64,000 bases of DNA from CAVTWH01 sp963850915 (GTDB lineage: Bacteria; Actinomycetota; Actinomycetes; Mycobacteriales; Micromonosporaceae). Below, in pieces: positions 1 through 9,437 of the stretch (its first letter is position 1; every line of letters starts with the position of its first letter). Where the stretch lies: assembly GCA_963850915.1 (NCBI GenBank), contig CAWKND010000014.1, positions 186,001 to 250,000 on the forward strand. Reading direction: 5' to 3'. The translations under genes and the position numbers were made by a program. The notes beneath the pieces were generated by a model, which had not been told where the DNA came from, did no database searches, and saw nothing but the letters and a program-made list of their open reading frames with translations.

Positions 1-353
1 GGCACCCGTCGCACGACTGGAAGTGGGCGGTCGTCTCCGACGGCAAGCCGAGCGTCACGCACTACGACACCCTCGAGGCGTTCCCGTCCGCGAGCCTGGT
101 CGACGTACGGCTGGAGACGGGGCGTACGCACCAGATCCGGGTGCACTTCTCGGCGCTGCGGCACCCGTGCGTCGGCGACCTCACCTACGGCGCCGATCCG
201 ACCCTGGCGACCCGGCTGGGGCTGGCCCGCCAGTGGCTGCACGCCCACGAGTTGAGTTTCCGGCACCCGGGTACGGGCGACGAGGTGAGCTTCATCAGCC
301 AGTACCCGCCGGATCTGGCCGACGCTCTCGAACTGCTGCGCGCAGCGGCCTGA
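1..353 (+). CDS. RluA/RluD-family 23S rRNA pseudouridine synthase, C-terminal part
   Basis: This is the 3' end of a gene that enters from the left edge, in frame from base 3 to the TGA at 351-353. The peptide carries the RluA-family core signature RLETGRTHQIRVH followed by HPCVGDLTYGADP. Enzymes of this family isomerise uridines in 23S rRNA or tRNA in the cytoplasm. The catalytic Asp of the HRLD motif would lie upstream of the window, so activity cannot be judged. In actinomycetes this gene usually sits next to lspA, which is off-window. The family is firm; the subfamily (RluD-like) is inferred from the RTHQIRVH spacing. Confidence 0.85.
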   Translation, partial: HPSHDWKWAVVSDGKPSVTHYDTLEAFPSASLVDVRLETGRTHQIRVHFSALRHPCVGDLTYGADPTLATRLGLARQWLHAHELSFRHPGTGDEVSFISQYPPDLADALELLRAAA

Positions 354-585
354 AGCCGCCGCGACCTGGCGACACCTGGCCGGTTGGGGGTGCCGCCGCG
401 ATCGGGACCCGTGGGACAGTAGGTGCCGCGACAGCCGGCGCACCGTAGGCTGATCCGGTCGGCAGTTGACCGCGTCCGGAGCGCGCGGCCGGCCGGTGGT
501 CTCCGCCGCCGGGCCTGTTCGCGGCTGGACCTGCTCCGCAGGCCGGATCTGTTTGCTGGGACGTGTTTCGGGAAGGGGAGCGAGC

Positions 586-1695
586 GTGGAGCGCACCGAG
601 GCGGGGGTCGACCGCACGGAGCCGCCCGCCCGCTGGCGATCCCTGCTCGATCGGCGGGGCCGGGCCGAGCCGGCGCCGGACCCGGTCGACGAACCACCCA
701 CCGAGTACACCGGGCTGGGCGCCCGGCTGCTGGCCGCCGAGGCGTCTCCGCCGCCGGCCGCGCGCGGTGCCGCCGGACCTGGGCTTGCCGAGGGGCCGCC
801 GACCGAACGGATTCCGGTCCAGCGCGGGACGGCCACCGGCCGGGCCGGGCTGCCCGGGCGCATCGAGTGGCAGCAGGCCCAGCCGGCCGCCGCCGACCCG
901 CTCGTCGGCAAGCTGCGCCGTGACTTCGGCAAGCCGCGCGTGGTGGCGTTCGCCAACCCCAAGGGCGGGGTACACAAGACCACCGCCACCGTGCTGTGCG
1001 CGGCCACCATCGGCGCCGTCCGCGGTCGCGGCGTGATCGCCTGGGACGACAACGAGTTGCGCGGCACGCTCGGGCTGCGGGCCGGCTCGGCCAGGCACGC
1101 GCGCACCATCCGGCACCTGCTGCACGACCTGGTGTCCCTGGAGATCCTGGACGACGAGCAGCTCAGCGCCGAACTCGACGACTACCTGCGGCACGCCGCC
1201 GACGGCAGCTACGACGTACTGGCCGGCGAGGAGAACCCGCGCTTCGCCGAGAAGTTGGACCCGTACACCGTGCGGCGGGTACTCGACCTGCTGCGCCGTA
1301 CCCACGACGTGATCTGTGTGGACACCGGCAACAACGTGGAGAGCGCGAACTGGCAGACGGTACTGCAGGACGCCGACCAGCTGGTGGTCACCTCGGTACC
1401 CCGCGAGGACGCCGCGTTCACCGCCGACTGGATGCTCGACCTGCTGAACGAGCAGGGCATGGGCAAGCTGGTGGAGAACGCCGTCACGCTGCTGTCCTGC
1501 CCCACCCCCAACCCGTCGGCGATGCTGGGCGACCTGACCCGGCACTTCGCCACCCGTACCCGGGCGGTGGCCGTGGTCCCCTACGACCCTGCGCTGGAGC
1601 CCGGCTCGTCCATCGAGTACCCGGTGCTGGCCCCGGCGACCAAACGTGCCTGGCTACAGGCGGCCGCGGCGATTGCGGACGGCTTCGTCGCGTGA
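586..1695 (+). CDS. ParA/MinD-like P-loop ATPase with a variant Walker A
   Basis: A 369-aa protein with about 120 Pro/Ala/Arg-rich residues before a ParA/MinD-type ATPase domain. The deviant Walker A starts near residue 126 and reads NPKGGVHKTT; the family norm is KGGxGKT, so the second glycine position is His. A second motif, VDTGNNVES, matches the Walker B/switch region. I chose the GTG at 586 because GGAAGGGGAG lies 5 nt upstream; frame-open codons reach back to 466 without a ribosome site. Such proteins use ATP to position DNA, chemosensory or cell-pole complexes. No ParB partner is adjacent, so this is probably an orphan. The specific cargo is unknown. Confidence 0.75.
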   Translation: MERTEAGVDRTEPPARWRSLLDRRGRAEPAPDPVDEPPTEYTGLGARLLAAEASPPPAARGAAGPGLAEGPPTERIPVQRGTATGRAGLPGRIEWQQAQPAAADPLVGKLRRDFGKPRVVAFANPKGGVHKTTATVLCAATIGAVRGRGVIAWDDNELRGTLGLRAGSARHARTIRHLLHDLVSLEILDDEQLSAELDDYLRHAADGSYDVLAGEENPRFAEKLDPYTVRRVLDLLRRTHDVICVDTGNNVESANWQTVLQDADQLVVTSVPREDAAFTADWMLDLLNEQGMGKLVENAVTLLSCPTPNPSAMLGDLTRHFATRTRAVAVVPYDPALEPGSSIEYPVLAPATKRAWLQAAAAIADGFVA

Positions 1696-1712
1696 AGCCC
1701 GAGGGGCATGCC

Positions 1713-1718
1713 TAGACT
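1713..1718 (+). promoter_or_regulatory. -10 box TAGACT of the GtrA gene (leaderless start)
   Basis: TAGACT ends 6 nt before the GTG start at 1725, so transcription should begin at the start codon. No Shine-Dalgarno sequence is present, which supports a leaderless mRNA. No clear -35 hexamer is visible. Confidence 0.5.
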
Positions 1719-1724
1719 GCACGG

Positions 1725-2354
1725 GTGCCCGCGATTGACGACTTCGTCCTCAGCCACCTCCCCGGCCCGTTCAGCGCCTATTTGCGCAAACACAAAGAGC
1801 TGGTGAAGTTCCTCTTCGTCGGCGGGACGGCCTTCGTCGTCGACACGGCGATCTTCCTGTTCCTGAAGAGCACCATTCTGGAGCCGAAGCCGATCGTCGC
1901 CAAGGTGATCAGTACGCTGGTCGCCACGATCGTCTCCTACGTGCTCAACCGGGAGTGGTCCTTCAGTACCCGTGGCGGCCGCGCCCAGCACCACGAGGCG
2001 GCCCTGTTCTTCCTGATCAGCGGGGTGGGGGTACTGGTCACCATCGCGCCACTGGCGTTCTCCCGGTACGTCCTGCAGCTGGAGGTACCGCACGTCAGCC
2101 GGTTCACCCAGGAGGTCGCCGACTTCGTCAGCGCGCAGATCATCGGCACCTTGTTCGCGATGGTCTTCCGCTGGTGGGCATTCCGCCGCTTCGTCTTCCC
2201 GCACGCGGATGTACGCCGCCAGCCGGCCGTGGCCGAGGGTGGCCTGGACGTCGACGAGGTGGCCGCCGAGCTGATGGGCGACCTGCAGTACTACGACGAG
2301 CCGGACGACGCCCTGGACGACGACGCCCGGCTGATCGAGAAGCCCCGCCCCTGA
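1725..2354 (+). CDS. GtrA-family membrane protein
   Basis: A 209-aa protein with four hydrophobic segments (roughly residues 28-48, 58-75, 95-115 and 135-158) separated by short polar loops, the GtrA (PF04138) layout. The motif FLFVGGTAFVVDT begins helix 1 and LNREWSF ends helix 2, both typical of the family. GtrA proteins are thought to help move polyprenyl-linked sugars across the membrane for cell-wall or lipid glycosylation. The C-terminal 45 residues are acidic and cytoplasmic. Start GTG is chosen because a TAGACT -10 box lies 6 nt upstream. It is a single gene, facing a convergent aminotransferase remnant. Confidence 0.8.
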   Translation: MPAIDDFVLSHLPGPFSAYLRKHKELVKFLFVGGTAFVVDTAIFLFLKSTILEPKPIVAKVISTLVATIVSYVLNREWSFSTRGGRAQHHEAALFFLISGVGVLVTIAPLAFSRYVLQLEVPHVSRFTQEVADFVSAQIIGTLFAMVFRWWAFRRFVFPHADVRRQPAVAEGGLDVDEVAAELMGDLQYYDEPDDALDDDARLIEKPRP

Positions 2355-2358
2355 AGGT

Positions 2359-3716
2359 CTAGGCCGCGACCAGCTCGGCTACCGCGGCGGCGAAGACCTC
2401 GTCGTGCCGGGCCACGTCGGCTTCGGTGGTGGCCGGGCACATCAGCGCCATGTTGTGGAACGGGGTGAGCAGGATGCCCCGGTTCGCCAGGTAGATATGC
2501 AGGTAATCCTCCAGCTCGGCGTCGGCACTGGCGGCCGAGTCGGTGCCGGTGCGGGGTGCCGGGTCGGCGAAGCGGTACTCGACCCGGGCGCCGAGTTGGC
2601 TGACCGACCACGGCAGCCGGTGCTCGACGATCACTGCCCGTACCCCCGCCGCGAAGCGGTCCGCCAGGCTGAGCATGTGCGCGAAGGCCGCGTCGGTCAG
2701 CACGTTCTCCAGGGTTGCCCGCATCGCGGCGACCGAGAGCGCGTTGCCGGCCAGCGTGCCGCCGACCCCGCCCATGTCGACCAGGTCCAGGTCGTCGCGG
2801 GCCTCGATGTCGGCGACCAACTGGGCGGAGAGGCCGTACGCGCCGGCCGGTACGCCGCCGGCGATGGCCTTGCCGATGGTGACCACGTCCGGGTCCAGGC
2901 CCCACGCCCGGGTGGCGCCGCCGGGTCCGGCGGAGAACGTGTGCGTCTCGTCGTTGATCAGGTAGGTGCCGTAGGCCCGGGTCAGCGAGCGGACAGCGGC
3001 CAGGTAGCCGGGCTCGGGCAGCACGATGCCGATGTTGGTCAGCGCCGGCTCCATGAGTACCGCCGCCACGTCCCCGTTGGCCAGCTCGCGCTCCAGCCCG
3101 GCGAGGTCGTTGAACTCGGCGACCCGGCTGGTGGCCAGTACGTCGCACCGGCGCCCCGACGTTGCCCTCCCGGCTGGCCGGCTGCCCGGCGCCGTCCAGC
3201 ACGATCAGCGACTCGTCGACGGAGCCGTGGTAGCAGTACGCGAAGAATAGGATCTTGGAACGGCCGGTGACCGCGCGGAGCAGCCGGATCGCCCACCGGT
3301 TGGCGTCGGTGGCGGTGAGCGCGAAGCTCCAGGCGGGTACCCCGAAGCGGCGGGCCAGCTCGGCGCCGACCCAGGCGGCGTCCTCGGTCGGCAGCATGGC
3401 GGTGATTCCGCCGACCTCGGTGAGGTGCCGGGTGATCGCGGCGACCACCGGCTCCGGGGCGTGCCCGGCCATCGCGCCGGTGTCGCCGAGGCAGAAGTCG
3501 ACGTAGTCGTGGCCGTCGAGGTCGGTGACCCCGGCGCCGCGCGCCTGGGCAAGGTAGAGCGGGAAGCCGGCGGCCAGTCTTGTTCATCCAGGTCATCGGG
3601 ACCCGGCCGAAGAGGTGGTCGGCCGCGGCGTAGGCGGCGGCGCTGCGTGGGTTGGCCGCGGCGAACGCGCGGCGTTCCCGCTCGAGCAGGGTGGCGAGGC
3701 GCGTCCGGTCGATCAC
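2359..3716 (-). pseudogene. class III PLP aminotransferase (HemL-like), broken by two frameshifts
   Basis: Joined across three frames, the product is a class III aminotransferase resembling glutamate-1-semialdehyde aminomutase. The N-terminus (from the GTG at 3716) runs to VPMTWMNKT. Reading then continues in the next frame (AAGFPLYLAQARGAGVTD, then MAGHAPEPV) and shifts again after GNVGAPV to DVLATSRVAEFND. The C-terminal part keeps the NDETHTF motif and the PLP lysine in VTIGKAIAGGVPAGAYG. Each shift looks like one extra base, near 3575 and 3145. Residues on either side remain well conserved, so this is either a very young pseudogene or two assembly errors. Divergent from dnaE. Confidence 0.75.
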
Positions 3717-3822
3717 GGGCAGAAGCTAACACCGATTCCCTTGTACGAACAGCCTCCCGCCACTGATTCCGTTGTCCCCATCGGCGTGTGTGTGGCGTGC
3801 CGGCACTGTCGGAGGGGCGGAC

Positions 3823-3855
3823 TAAGGTAGGTGCGCGGCGTGGGGCGGAGGGGGC
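3823..3855 (+). promoter_or_regulatory. dnaE -10 box and ribosome-binding site
   Basis: TAAGGT at 3823-3828 is a plausible -10. GGAGGGGG at 3847-3854 lies 6 nt before the ATG at 3861 and fixes that start over the GTG at 3831. Confidence 0.5.
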
Positions 3856-3860
3856 AGCGG

Positions 3861-6800
3861 ATGGGTACTCGGGATTCGTTTGTCCACCTGCACGTGCACA
3901 CCGAGTACTCGATGCTCGACGGGGCCGCCCGGCTGAAGGACCTGTTCTCGGAGACGTCCCGGATGGCCATGCCGGCGCTGGCCATGACCGACCACGGCAA
4001 CCTCTACGGCGCCTACGACTTCTACAAGCAGGCGACCGCGGCCGGTATCAAACCCATCATCGGCCAAGAGGCCTACGTGACGCCGCGTACCGACCGGCGC
4101 GACCGGACCCGGGTGCGCTGGGCCGACGGCGGCGAGAACGACGTCTCCGGCGGCGGCGCGTACACGCACATGACCATGCTCGCCGCCGACGCCCAGGGGC
4201 TGCGCAACCTGTTCCGGCTGGCCTCCCGCTCCAGCCTGGAGGGTTACTACTACAAGCCGCGCGCCGACCGGGAACTGCTGCACGAATACGGCAAGGGGCT
4301 CATCGCCACCACCGGCTGCCTCTCCGGCGAGGTACAGACCTGGCTGAAGATCGGCGACTTCGACAAGGCGGTCGCCACCGCCGCCGAGTTCCGGGACATC
4401 TTCGGGGCGGAGAACTACTACCTCGAGCTGATGGACCACGGGCTGGACGTCGAGCGCCGGGTCAAGGACGACCTGATGCGGCTGGGCAAGACGCTCAACC
4501 TCCGCCCCGTGGTCACCAACGACCTGCACTACACCTACCCGGGCGACTCGACCGCGCACGAGGTACTGCTCTGCGTGCAGTCCGGCGCCACGCTGGCCGA
4601 TCCCAAGCGGTTCAAGTTCGACGCGCAGGGCTTCTACCTGAAGTCCCCGGCGGAGATGCGTGGCGAATGGGACTCCGAGGTCCCCGGCGCCTGCGACAAC
4701 ACCCTGGAGATCGCCGAGCGGATCGGCGACTACGGCAGCCTCTTCGCCTCCCGCAACCTGATGCCGCAGTTCCCCTGCCCGGAGGGCGAGACCGAGGAGT
4801 CCTGGCTGCGCAAGGAGGTCGCCATCGGGCTGGCCCGGCGCTTCCCGGGCGGCATCTCCGACGAGGTAAGCCGGCAGGCCGAGTACGAGCTCGGGGTGAT
4901 CTGCCAGATGGGCTTCCCCGGCTACTTCCTGGTCACCGCCGACCTCGTCCAGCACGCCAAGAAGGAGGGCATCCGGGTCGGCCCGGGGCGTGGCTCGGCG
5001 GCCGGTGCGCTCATCGCGTACGCGCTCGGCATCACCGAACTGGACCCGATGCGGCACGGGCTGGTCTTCGAGCGCTTCCTCAACCCGGAGCGCATCTCGA
5101 TGCCCGACATCGACATGGACTTCGACGACCGGCGGCGCGGCGACATGATCCGGTACGCCACCGAGCGGTACGGCGAGGAGCGGGTCGCGCAGATCGTCAC
5201 GTACGGCACCATCAAGGCCAAGGCGGCGGTCAAGGACGCGGCCCGGGTACTGGGCTACCCGTTCGCCCTCGGCGACAAGATCACAAAGGCGATGCCGCCA
5301 GCCGTCATGGGCAAGGATGTCCCGCTGGCCGGCATCTTCGACACCGCCCACCCGCGCTACCCCGAGGCGGTGGAGTTCCGGCAGCTCTACGAGGCCGAGT
5401 CGGACGTCAAGAAGGTGGTCGACACCGCCCGTGGCCTGGAGGGGCTCAAGCGGCAGGTGGGCGTACACGCGGCCGGGGTGATCCTGTCCCGCGAACCGCT
5501 GCTGGACGTCATCCCGATCTGGCGGCGCGAGCAGGACGGCGCGGTGATCACCCAGTTCGACATGGGTGCCTGCGAGAACATGGGCCTGCTGAAGATGGAC
5601 TTCCTCGGCCTGCGCAACCTGACCGTGCTGGACGACTGCCTGGAGTCGATCAAGGACAACCGCGGCGAGACGGTGGTACTGGAGGATCTGGAGCTCGACG
5701 ACCGGCCCACCTACGACCTGCTCTCCCGCGGTGACACGCTCGGCGTGTTCCAGCTCGACGGCGGACCGATGCGGGCGCTGCTGCGCTCGATGGCACCGGA
5801 CAACTTCGAGGACATCTCCGCCGTCGGCGCGCTCTACCGGCCCGGCCCGATGGGTGCCAACTCGCACAACGAATACGCCGACCGCAAGAACGGCCGCAAG
5901 CCGGTGGTACCCATCCATCCGGAGCTGGCCGAGCCGCTCGCCGACATCCTGGGCGACACCTACGGGCTGATCGTCTACCAGGAACAGGTCATGTCGATCG
6001 CGCAGAAGCTGGGCGGCTACTCGCTCGGCAAGGCCGACCTGCTGCGCCGGGCGATGGGCAAGAAGAAGAAGGAGATCCTCGACAAGGAGTTCGAGCCGTT
6101 CGCCGCCGGCATGAAGGCCAACGGGTACGGCGACGCGTCCATCAAGACCATCTGGGACATCCTGGTCCCGTTCTCCGACTACGCCTTCAACAAGGCGCAC
6201 TCGGCCGCGTACGGCGTCGTCTCCTACTGGACCGCCTACCTCAAGGCCAACTACCCCGCCGAATACATGGCGGCGCTGCTCACCAGCGTCGGCGACGACA
6301 AGGACAAGTCCGCCGTCTACCTGGCCGAGTGCCGGCGGATGGGGATCAAGGTACTGCCGCCGGACGTGAACGAGTCCAACGCGCGGTTCGCCGCCGTCGG
6401 GACCGACATCCGGTTCGGGATGGCCGCCGTCCGCAACGTCGGCGTCAACGTGGTCGAGTCGGTCCGGCGCAACCGCCGGGAAAAGGGCGCCTACACCGAC
6501 TTCTACGACTTCCTGCGCAAGGTCGACGCGGTCGCCTGCAACAAGAAGACGGTCGAGTCGCTGATCAAGGCCGGCGCCTTCGACTCGCTCGGGCACCCGC
6601 GCAAGGGGCTGCTGGCGGTACACACCGACGCGATCGACTCCTTCCTCGACGTCAAGAAGAACGAGGCGATCGGGCAGTACGACCTGTTCGGCGCGGACTT
6701 CGGCGACGACCAGGACGCCATCGTGGTGACCCCGCCGATCCCGGCCGGCGAGTGGGACAAGGTCGACCTGCTCGCCTTCGAGCGCGAGATGCTCGGCCTC

Positions 6801-7391
6801 TACGTCTCCGACCACCCGCTCTTCGGGCTGGAGCAGGTACTGGAGAAGGCGGCCGACATGGCCATCCCGGTACTGCTGGAGGAGGGGACGGTCAGCGACG
6901 GGCAGATCGTCAACCTGGCCGGCATCCTCTCCGGGGTGTCCCGGCGGATCACCAAACAGGGCCGCTCCTGGGCCAGCGCCACGCTGGAGGATCTCGGCGG
7001 CGCGGTCGAGGTGCTGTTCTTCCCCAATACGTACGAGCTGGTCGGGCAGTACGTGGCCGAGGACGCGATCGTGGTGGTACGTGGCCGGGTGGACCGGCGC
7101 GACGACCAGCCCCGGTTGATGGCGATGGACCTGTCCATCCCGGACATCACCGCGCCCGACGTGTTGAAGCCGATCGTGCTGGCACTGGCGCCCTCGCGCT
7201 GTACCCCACCGCTGGTGGAGCGGCTCAAGGAGGTACTGGCCAGCCACCCGGGTGCGGCGGAGGTACACCTGAAGCTGGTCAACGGCTCGCGGACCACGCT
7301 GCTGCGGCTGGGCCCGCTGCGGGTGACGCCGAGCACCGCGCTGATGGCCGACCTGAAGGCACTGCTCGGTCCCGCCGCGGTCGCCAGCTGA
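3861..7391 (+). CDS. dnaE: DNA polymerase III subunit alpha
   Basis: The catalytic subunit of the replicative polymerase, 1176 aa, close to the usual length for DnaE1. The PHP domain opens with FVHLHVHTEYSMLDGA. The polymerase domain has the catalytic aspartates in PDIDMDFDDRRR and the YQEQVMSIAQ and GYSLGKADLLRRAMGKKK segments of the fingers. A helix-hairpin-helix region and an OB-fold (VNLAGILSGVSRRITKQG) follow near residue 1010. It extends DNA at the fork together with the beta clamp. It appears monocistronic, with its own promoter and a good GGAGGGGG site. No truncation or frameshift is seen. Confidence 0.97.
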   Translation: MGTRDSFVHLHVHTEYSMLDGAARLKDLFSETSRMAMPALAMTDHGNLYGAYDFYKQATAAGIKPIIGQEAYVTPRTDRRDRTRVRWADGGENDVSGGGAYTHMTMLAADAQGLRNLFRLASRSSLEGYYYKPRADRELLHEYGKGLIATTGCLSGEVQTWLKIGDFDKAVATAAEFRDIFGAENYYLELMDHGLDVERRVKDDLMRLGKTLNLRPVVTNDLHYTYPGDSTAHEVLLCVQSGATLADPKRFKFDAQGFYLKSPAEMRGEWDSEVPGACDNTLEIAERIGDYGSLFASRNLMPQFPCPEGETEESWLRKEVAIGLARRFPGGISDEVSRQAEYELGVICQMGFPGYFLVTADLVQHAKKEGIRVGPGRGSAAGALIAYALGITELDPMRHGLVFERFLNPERISMPDIDMDFDDRRRGDMIRYATERYGEERVAQIVTYGTIKAKAAVKDAARVLGYPFALGDKITKAMPPAVMGKDVPLAGIFDTAHPRYPEAVEFRQLYEAESDVKKVVDTARGLEGLKRQVGVHAAGVILSREPLLDVIPIWRREQDGAVITQFDMGACENMGLLKMDFLGLRNLTVLDDCLESIKDNRGETVVLEDLELDDRPTYDLLSRGDTLGVFQLDGGPMRALLRSMAPDNFEDISAVGALYRPGPMGANSHNEYADRKNGRKPVVPIHPELAEPLADILGDTYGLIVYQEQVMSIAQKLGGYSLGKADLLRRAMGKKKKEILDKEFEPFAAGMKANGYGDASIKTIWDILVPFSDYAFNKAHSAAYGVVSYWTAYLKANYPAEYMAALLTSVGDDKDKSAVYLAECRRMGIKVLPPDVNESNARFAAVGTDIRFGMAAVRNVGVNVVESVRRNRREKGAYTDFYDFLRKVDAVACNKKTVESLIKAGAFDSLGHPRKGLLAVHTDAIDSFLDVKKNEAIGQYDLFGADFGDDQDAIVVTPPIPAGEWDKVDLLAFEREMLGLYVSDHPLFGLEQVLEKAADMAIPVLLEEGTVSDGQIVNLAGILSGVSRRITKQGRSWASATLEDLGGAVEVLFFPNTYELVGQYVAEDAIVVVRGRVDRRDDQPRLMAMDLSIPDITAPDVLKPIVLALAPSRCTPPLVERLKEVLASHPGAAEVHLKLVNGSRTTLLRLGPLRVTPSTALMADLKALLGPAAVAS

Positions 7392-7482
7392 GCCGTGCTG
7401 CCCTCCCATGCCGGCGCGGCTGTGCTGGGCGGTGCAGCCGTGCCGCGTGCCGGTACCGGGGTCCGCGTGCAAGGATCGTCGA

Positions 7483-8547
7483 ATGACTGAGGCCGCCGCA
7501 CCGCCCTACGGCTACCCGTCACTCCCCGCCGACCCGGCCCGCCCGGTCGAACGGGTCCGCTGGTGGGCAGAGCTGGGCGTGGGGCTGGCGGTACTGGTGG
7601 TGGTGGGGCTGCTCGGCTTCCCGATGGGGTGGCTGTGGCAGCGCATCGCACCGCACACGCCGGCGGTACGGGAGTCGGACGGCGCCTACCTGACCGTGCC
7701 GGAGGCGGAGCACCGGATCGCCGACGAGGGCTGGTACATGATCCTGATGATCGCGCTCGGGCTGGTCCTGGCCATCGCGGTCTGGATCGTGCTGCGGCGC
7801 TTCCGCGGGCCGGTACTCATGCTCGGACTGGTCCTCGGTTCGATCGCCTGCGCGCTGATCACTTGGAAGTTCGGGCACCACTTCGGGTACGCCCACGCCC
7901 GCGCGCTGATCGACGCGCCGAGCTGGACCGGTACCACCAATTTTGTCCTCCCGGTCGACCTGCGGGTCGCCAAGATCGGCCTGTGGCACGGCTGGCTGCC
8001 CTTCGCCCGGGGTGACGTGCTGGCCATGCCGATCACCGCGCTGCTGATGTCCCTGCTGCTCGTGGGCTTCTCGCCGTACCCCGCGCTGCGCCCGACGCAC
8101 CGGTTCCCGGAGGCCGGCGACCTCGCGCCGTACCCGGCCTACGCCCCGTGGACCCCGGCCAGCTACGGCCAGCCGCCGGCGGCTCCGAACGGCCAGCCGC
8201 CGTACGGGCAGCCACCCGTGGGTGCATACGGCCAGCCGCCGGCGGACCCGTTCGCGCCTGCGCCGCCCTACGGGCAGCCACCGGCCCCGGGGCAGCCGGG
8301 CTTTGGGCAGCAACCGGGCTTTGGGCAGCAACCGGGCTTTGGGCAGCAACAGGGCTATGGGCAGCAACCGGCCTATGGGCAGCAACCGGCCTATGGGCAA
8401 CAACAGGGCTATGGGCAGCAACCGGGCTATGGGCAACCGGCCTACGGGCCGCCACCGGAGGGCGGCTACCGGCCGGCGCACGGGGCGGCCGGCGGCCAGC
8501 CGAGCCAGGACGACCGGCCGGATCCGGCCGGCCCCACGGCCGACTAG
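7483..8547 (+). CDS. DUF2567-type membrane protein with Gln/Gly/Pro repeat tail
   Basis: A 354-aa protein. Residues ~25-200 hold four membrane helices (VGLAVLVVVGLLGF, MILMIALGLVLAIAVWIVL, LMLGLVLGSIACALI, ITALLMSLLLVGF), matching the actinobacterial DUF2567 family of unknown function. The last ~130 residues are a low-complexity tail rich in Gly, Gln, Pro and Tyr, including tandem FGQQPG/YGQQPA hexapeptides encoded by near-identical 18-bp units. The tail should be cytoplasmic and disordered. Start ATG is chosen because AAGGAT lies 6 nt upstream, suggesting a leaderless transcript. Convergent with the gene at 8624. Confidence 0.75.
   Translation: MTEAAAPPYGYPSLPADPARPVERVRWWAELGVGLAVLVVVGLLGFPMGWLWQRIAPHTPAVRESDGAYLTVPEAEHRIADEGWYMILMIALGLVLAIAVWIVLRRFRGPVLMLGLVLGSIACALITWKFGHHFGYAHARALIDAPSWTGTTNFVLPVDLRVAKIGLWHGWLPFARGDVLAMPITALLMSLLLVGFSPYPALRPTHRFPEAGDLAPYPAYAPWTPASYGQPPAAPNGQPPYGQPPVGAYGQPPADPFAPAPPYGQPPAPGQPGFGQQPGFGQQPGFGQQQGYGQQPAYGQQPAYGQQQGYGQQPGYGQPAYGPPPEGGYRPAHGAAGGQPSQDDRPDPAGPTAD
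8288..8442 (+). repeat. 18-bp tandem repeats coding FGQQPG/YGQQPA
   Basis: About eight copies of an 18-bp unit (GGGCAGCAACCGGGCTTT and close variants) inside the DUF2567 gene. Units are nearly identical, so copy number is likely to vary between strains. Confidence 0.85.
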
Positions 8548-8623
8548 CCCCACGGCCGGCTAGCCCACGGCCGGCCAGGCCCACGGCCGGCCAGCCCCCC
8601 GGCCGGCCAGTGCTGGCTGCCGG
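8548..8623. repeat. intergenic CCACGGCCGGC repeats between convergent genes
   Basis: Four to five imperfect copies of a ~17-bp unit built on CCACGGCCGGCYAG fill the gap between two converging genes. GGCCGGCC palindromes within it could fold on either strand and may serve as a two-way terminator. No U-tract is present. Confidence 0.5.
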
Positions 8624-9301
8624 CTAGTTCTGGCTGGTGGTGACGGCGAACTCGGCGAGCGTGACGGGTACCGCCTGGATCTCCTCCAGCAGCACCAGTT
8701 CCCGGTTGAGCAGGCTGCGCTCGGCGCGCAGCCGGGCCAGGGTGCCCGGGGCGGCCAGCAGCGCCTGCCGCTCGTCCAGGCCGAGTGCCATGGTGGCGGC
8801 GATCAGGTGGGACAGGACCGTCGGGTCGTCCGGCAACTCCTCGCCGGCGGCCTGGGTGTGCAGCGTGCGCAGGTAGCGCTGGAAGCGGTCGAGTACCCCC
8901 GGCACCACCCGCTCCAGTTCGGTGGCCGGGGTCTCCGGCTCGTCCAGCCACTCCACGTCGGCGGTCAGATAAGGCGTGGTACCGCTCTCCGTGGCGCTGA
9001 TGGTGAACCGACGCCGGCCCACCGCGACGATGTCGTACTGGCCGTCGTCCAGTGCGGTGACCTGCTGCAGCTCGGCGGTGCAGCCCACCTCGTAGAGCAC
9101 CGGCGGGGTACCGTCGCCGCGCCCCGTCTCCGCCTCGAAGCCCTGCCGGATGGCGACCACCCCGAAGTACCGGTCGCCCTCGGCGCGCGCCTCCAGGTCG
9201 CGTACCAGTTGGCGGTAGCGCTCCTCGAAGATGTGCAGCGGCAGGACGAGGCCCGGGAACAGCACGGTGCCGAGAGGGAAGAGAGGCAGCCGGGAACTCA
9301 C
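8624..9301 (-). CDS. Lon substrate-binding-domain protein (LON/PUA-like)
   Basis: A 225-aa stand-alone protein of the Lon N-terminal domain family (PF02190). It opens LPLFPLGTVLFPGLVLPLHIFEERYR, the hallmark of the family, and has no ATPase or protease domain. Such proteins are proposed to bind peptides or act as protease adaptors; function is not established. The C-terminal half is helical (LSHLIAATMALGLDERQALLAA). Start GTG at 9301 is supported by TACGCT 6 nt upstream. It is divergent from hisD across 136 bp; the two -10 boxes face away from each other. Confidence 0.8.
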   Translation of the reverse strand: MSSRLPLFPLGTVLFPGLVLPLHIFEERYRQLVRDLEARAEGDRYFGVVAIRQGFEAETGRGDGTPPVLYEVGCTAELQQVTALDDGQYDIVAVGRRRFTISATESGTTPYLTADVEWLDEPETPATELERVVPGVLDRFQRYLRTLHTQAAGEELPDDPTVLSHLIAATMALGLDERQALLAAPGTLARLRAERSLLNRELVLLEEIQAVPVTLAEFAVTTSQN

Positions 9302-9307
9302 CTGGGA

Positions 9308-9313
9308 AGCGTA
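9308..9313 (-). promoter_or_regulatory. -10 box TACGCT of the Lon-domain gene (leaderless)
   Basis: On the minus strand TACGCT is followed by 6 nt and the GTG at 9301. No Shine-Dalgarno is present, which supports a leaderless mRNA. Confidence 0.45.
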
Positions 9314-9425
9314 GCCCGCGCAGGCCCCGCCGGCCGCAGCCCGCTGTGGTACCGGCGGCTCCCGCGGTGTGGTGGGGGCATCTCGCCCAGTGGTATCCGA
9401 TCCGTCCGTACCGTGGGAGACGGCC

Positions 9426-9431
9426 TAGACT
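9426..9431 (+). promoter_or_regulatory. -10 box TAGACT of the his operon (leaderless hisD)
   Basis: TAGACT sits 6 nt before the GTG of hisD at 9438. No ribosome site or leader peptide with His codons is present, so no attenuator is evident. Confidence 0.5.
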
Positions 9432-9437
9432 TGCCGC

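Noticed and set aside
3822..7472. A 1216-codon frame antisense to dnaE
   Set aside because: High GC at third positions leaves the opposite strand open. dnaE is certain and the antisense product has no recognisable domains.
8288..8442. CRISPR-like array
   Set aside because: The units are contiguous, 18 bp, in frame, and have no spacers. No cas genes are present.
8148..8627. Alternative plus-strand coding frames over the 18-bp repeats
   Set aside because: Repeats leave all frames open; only the DUF2567 frame continues a plausible membrane domain.
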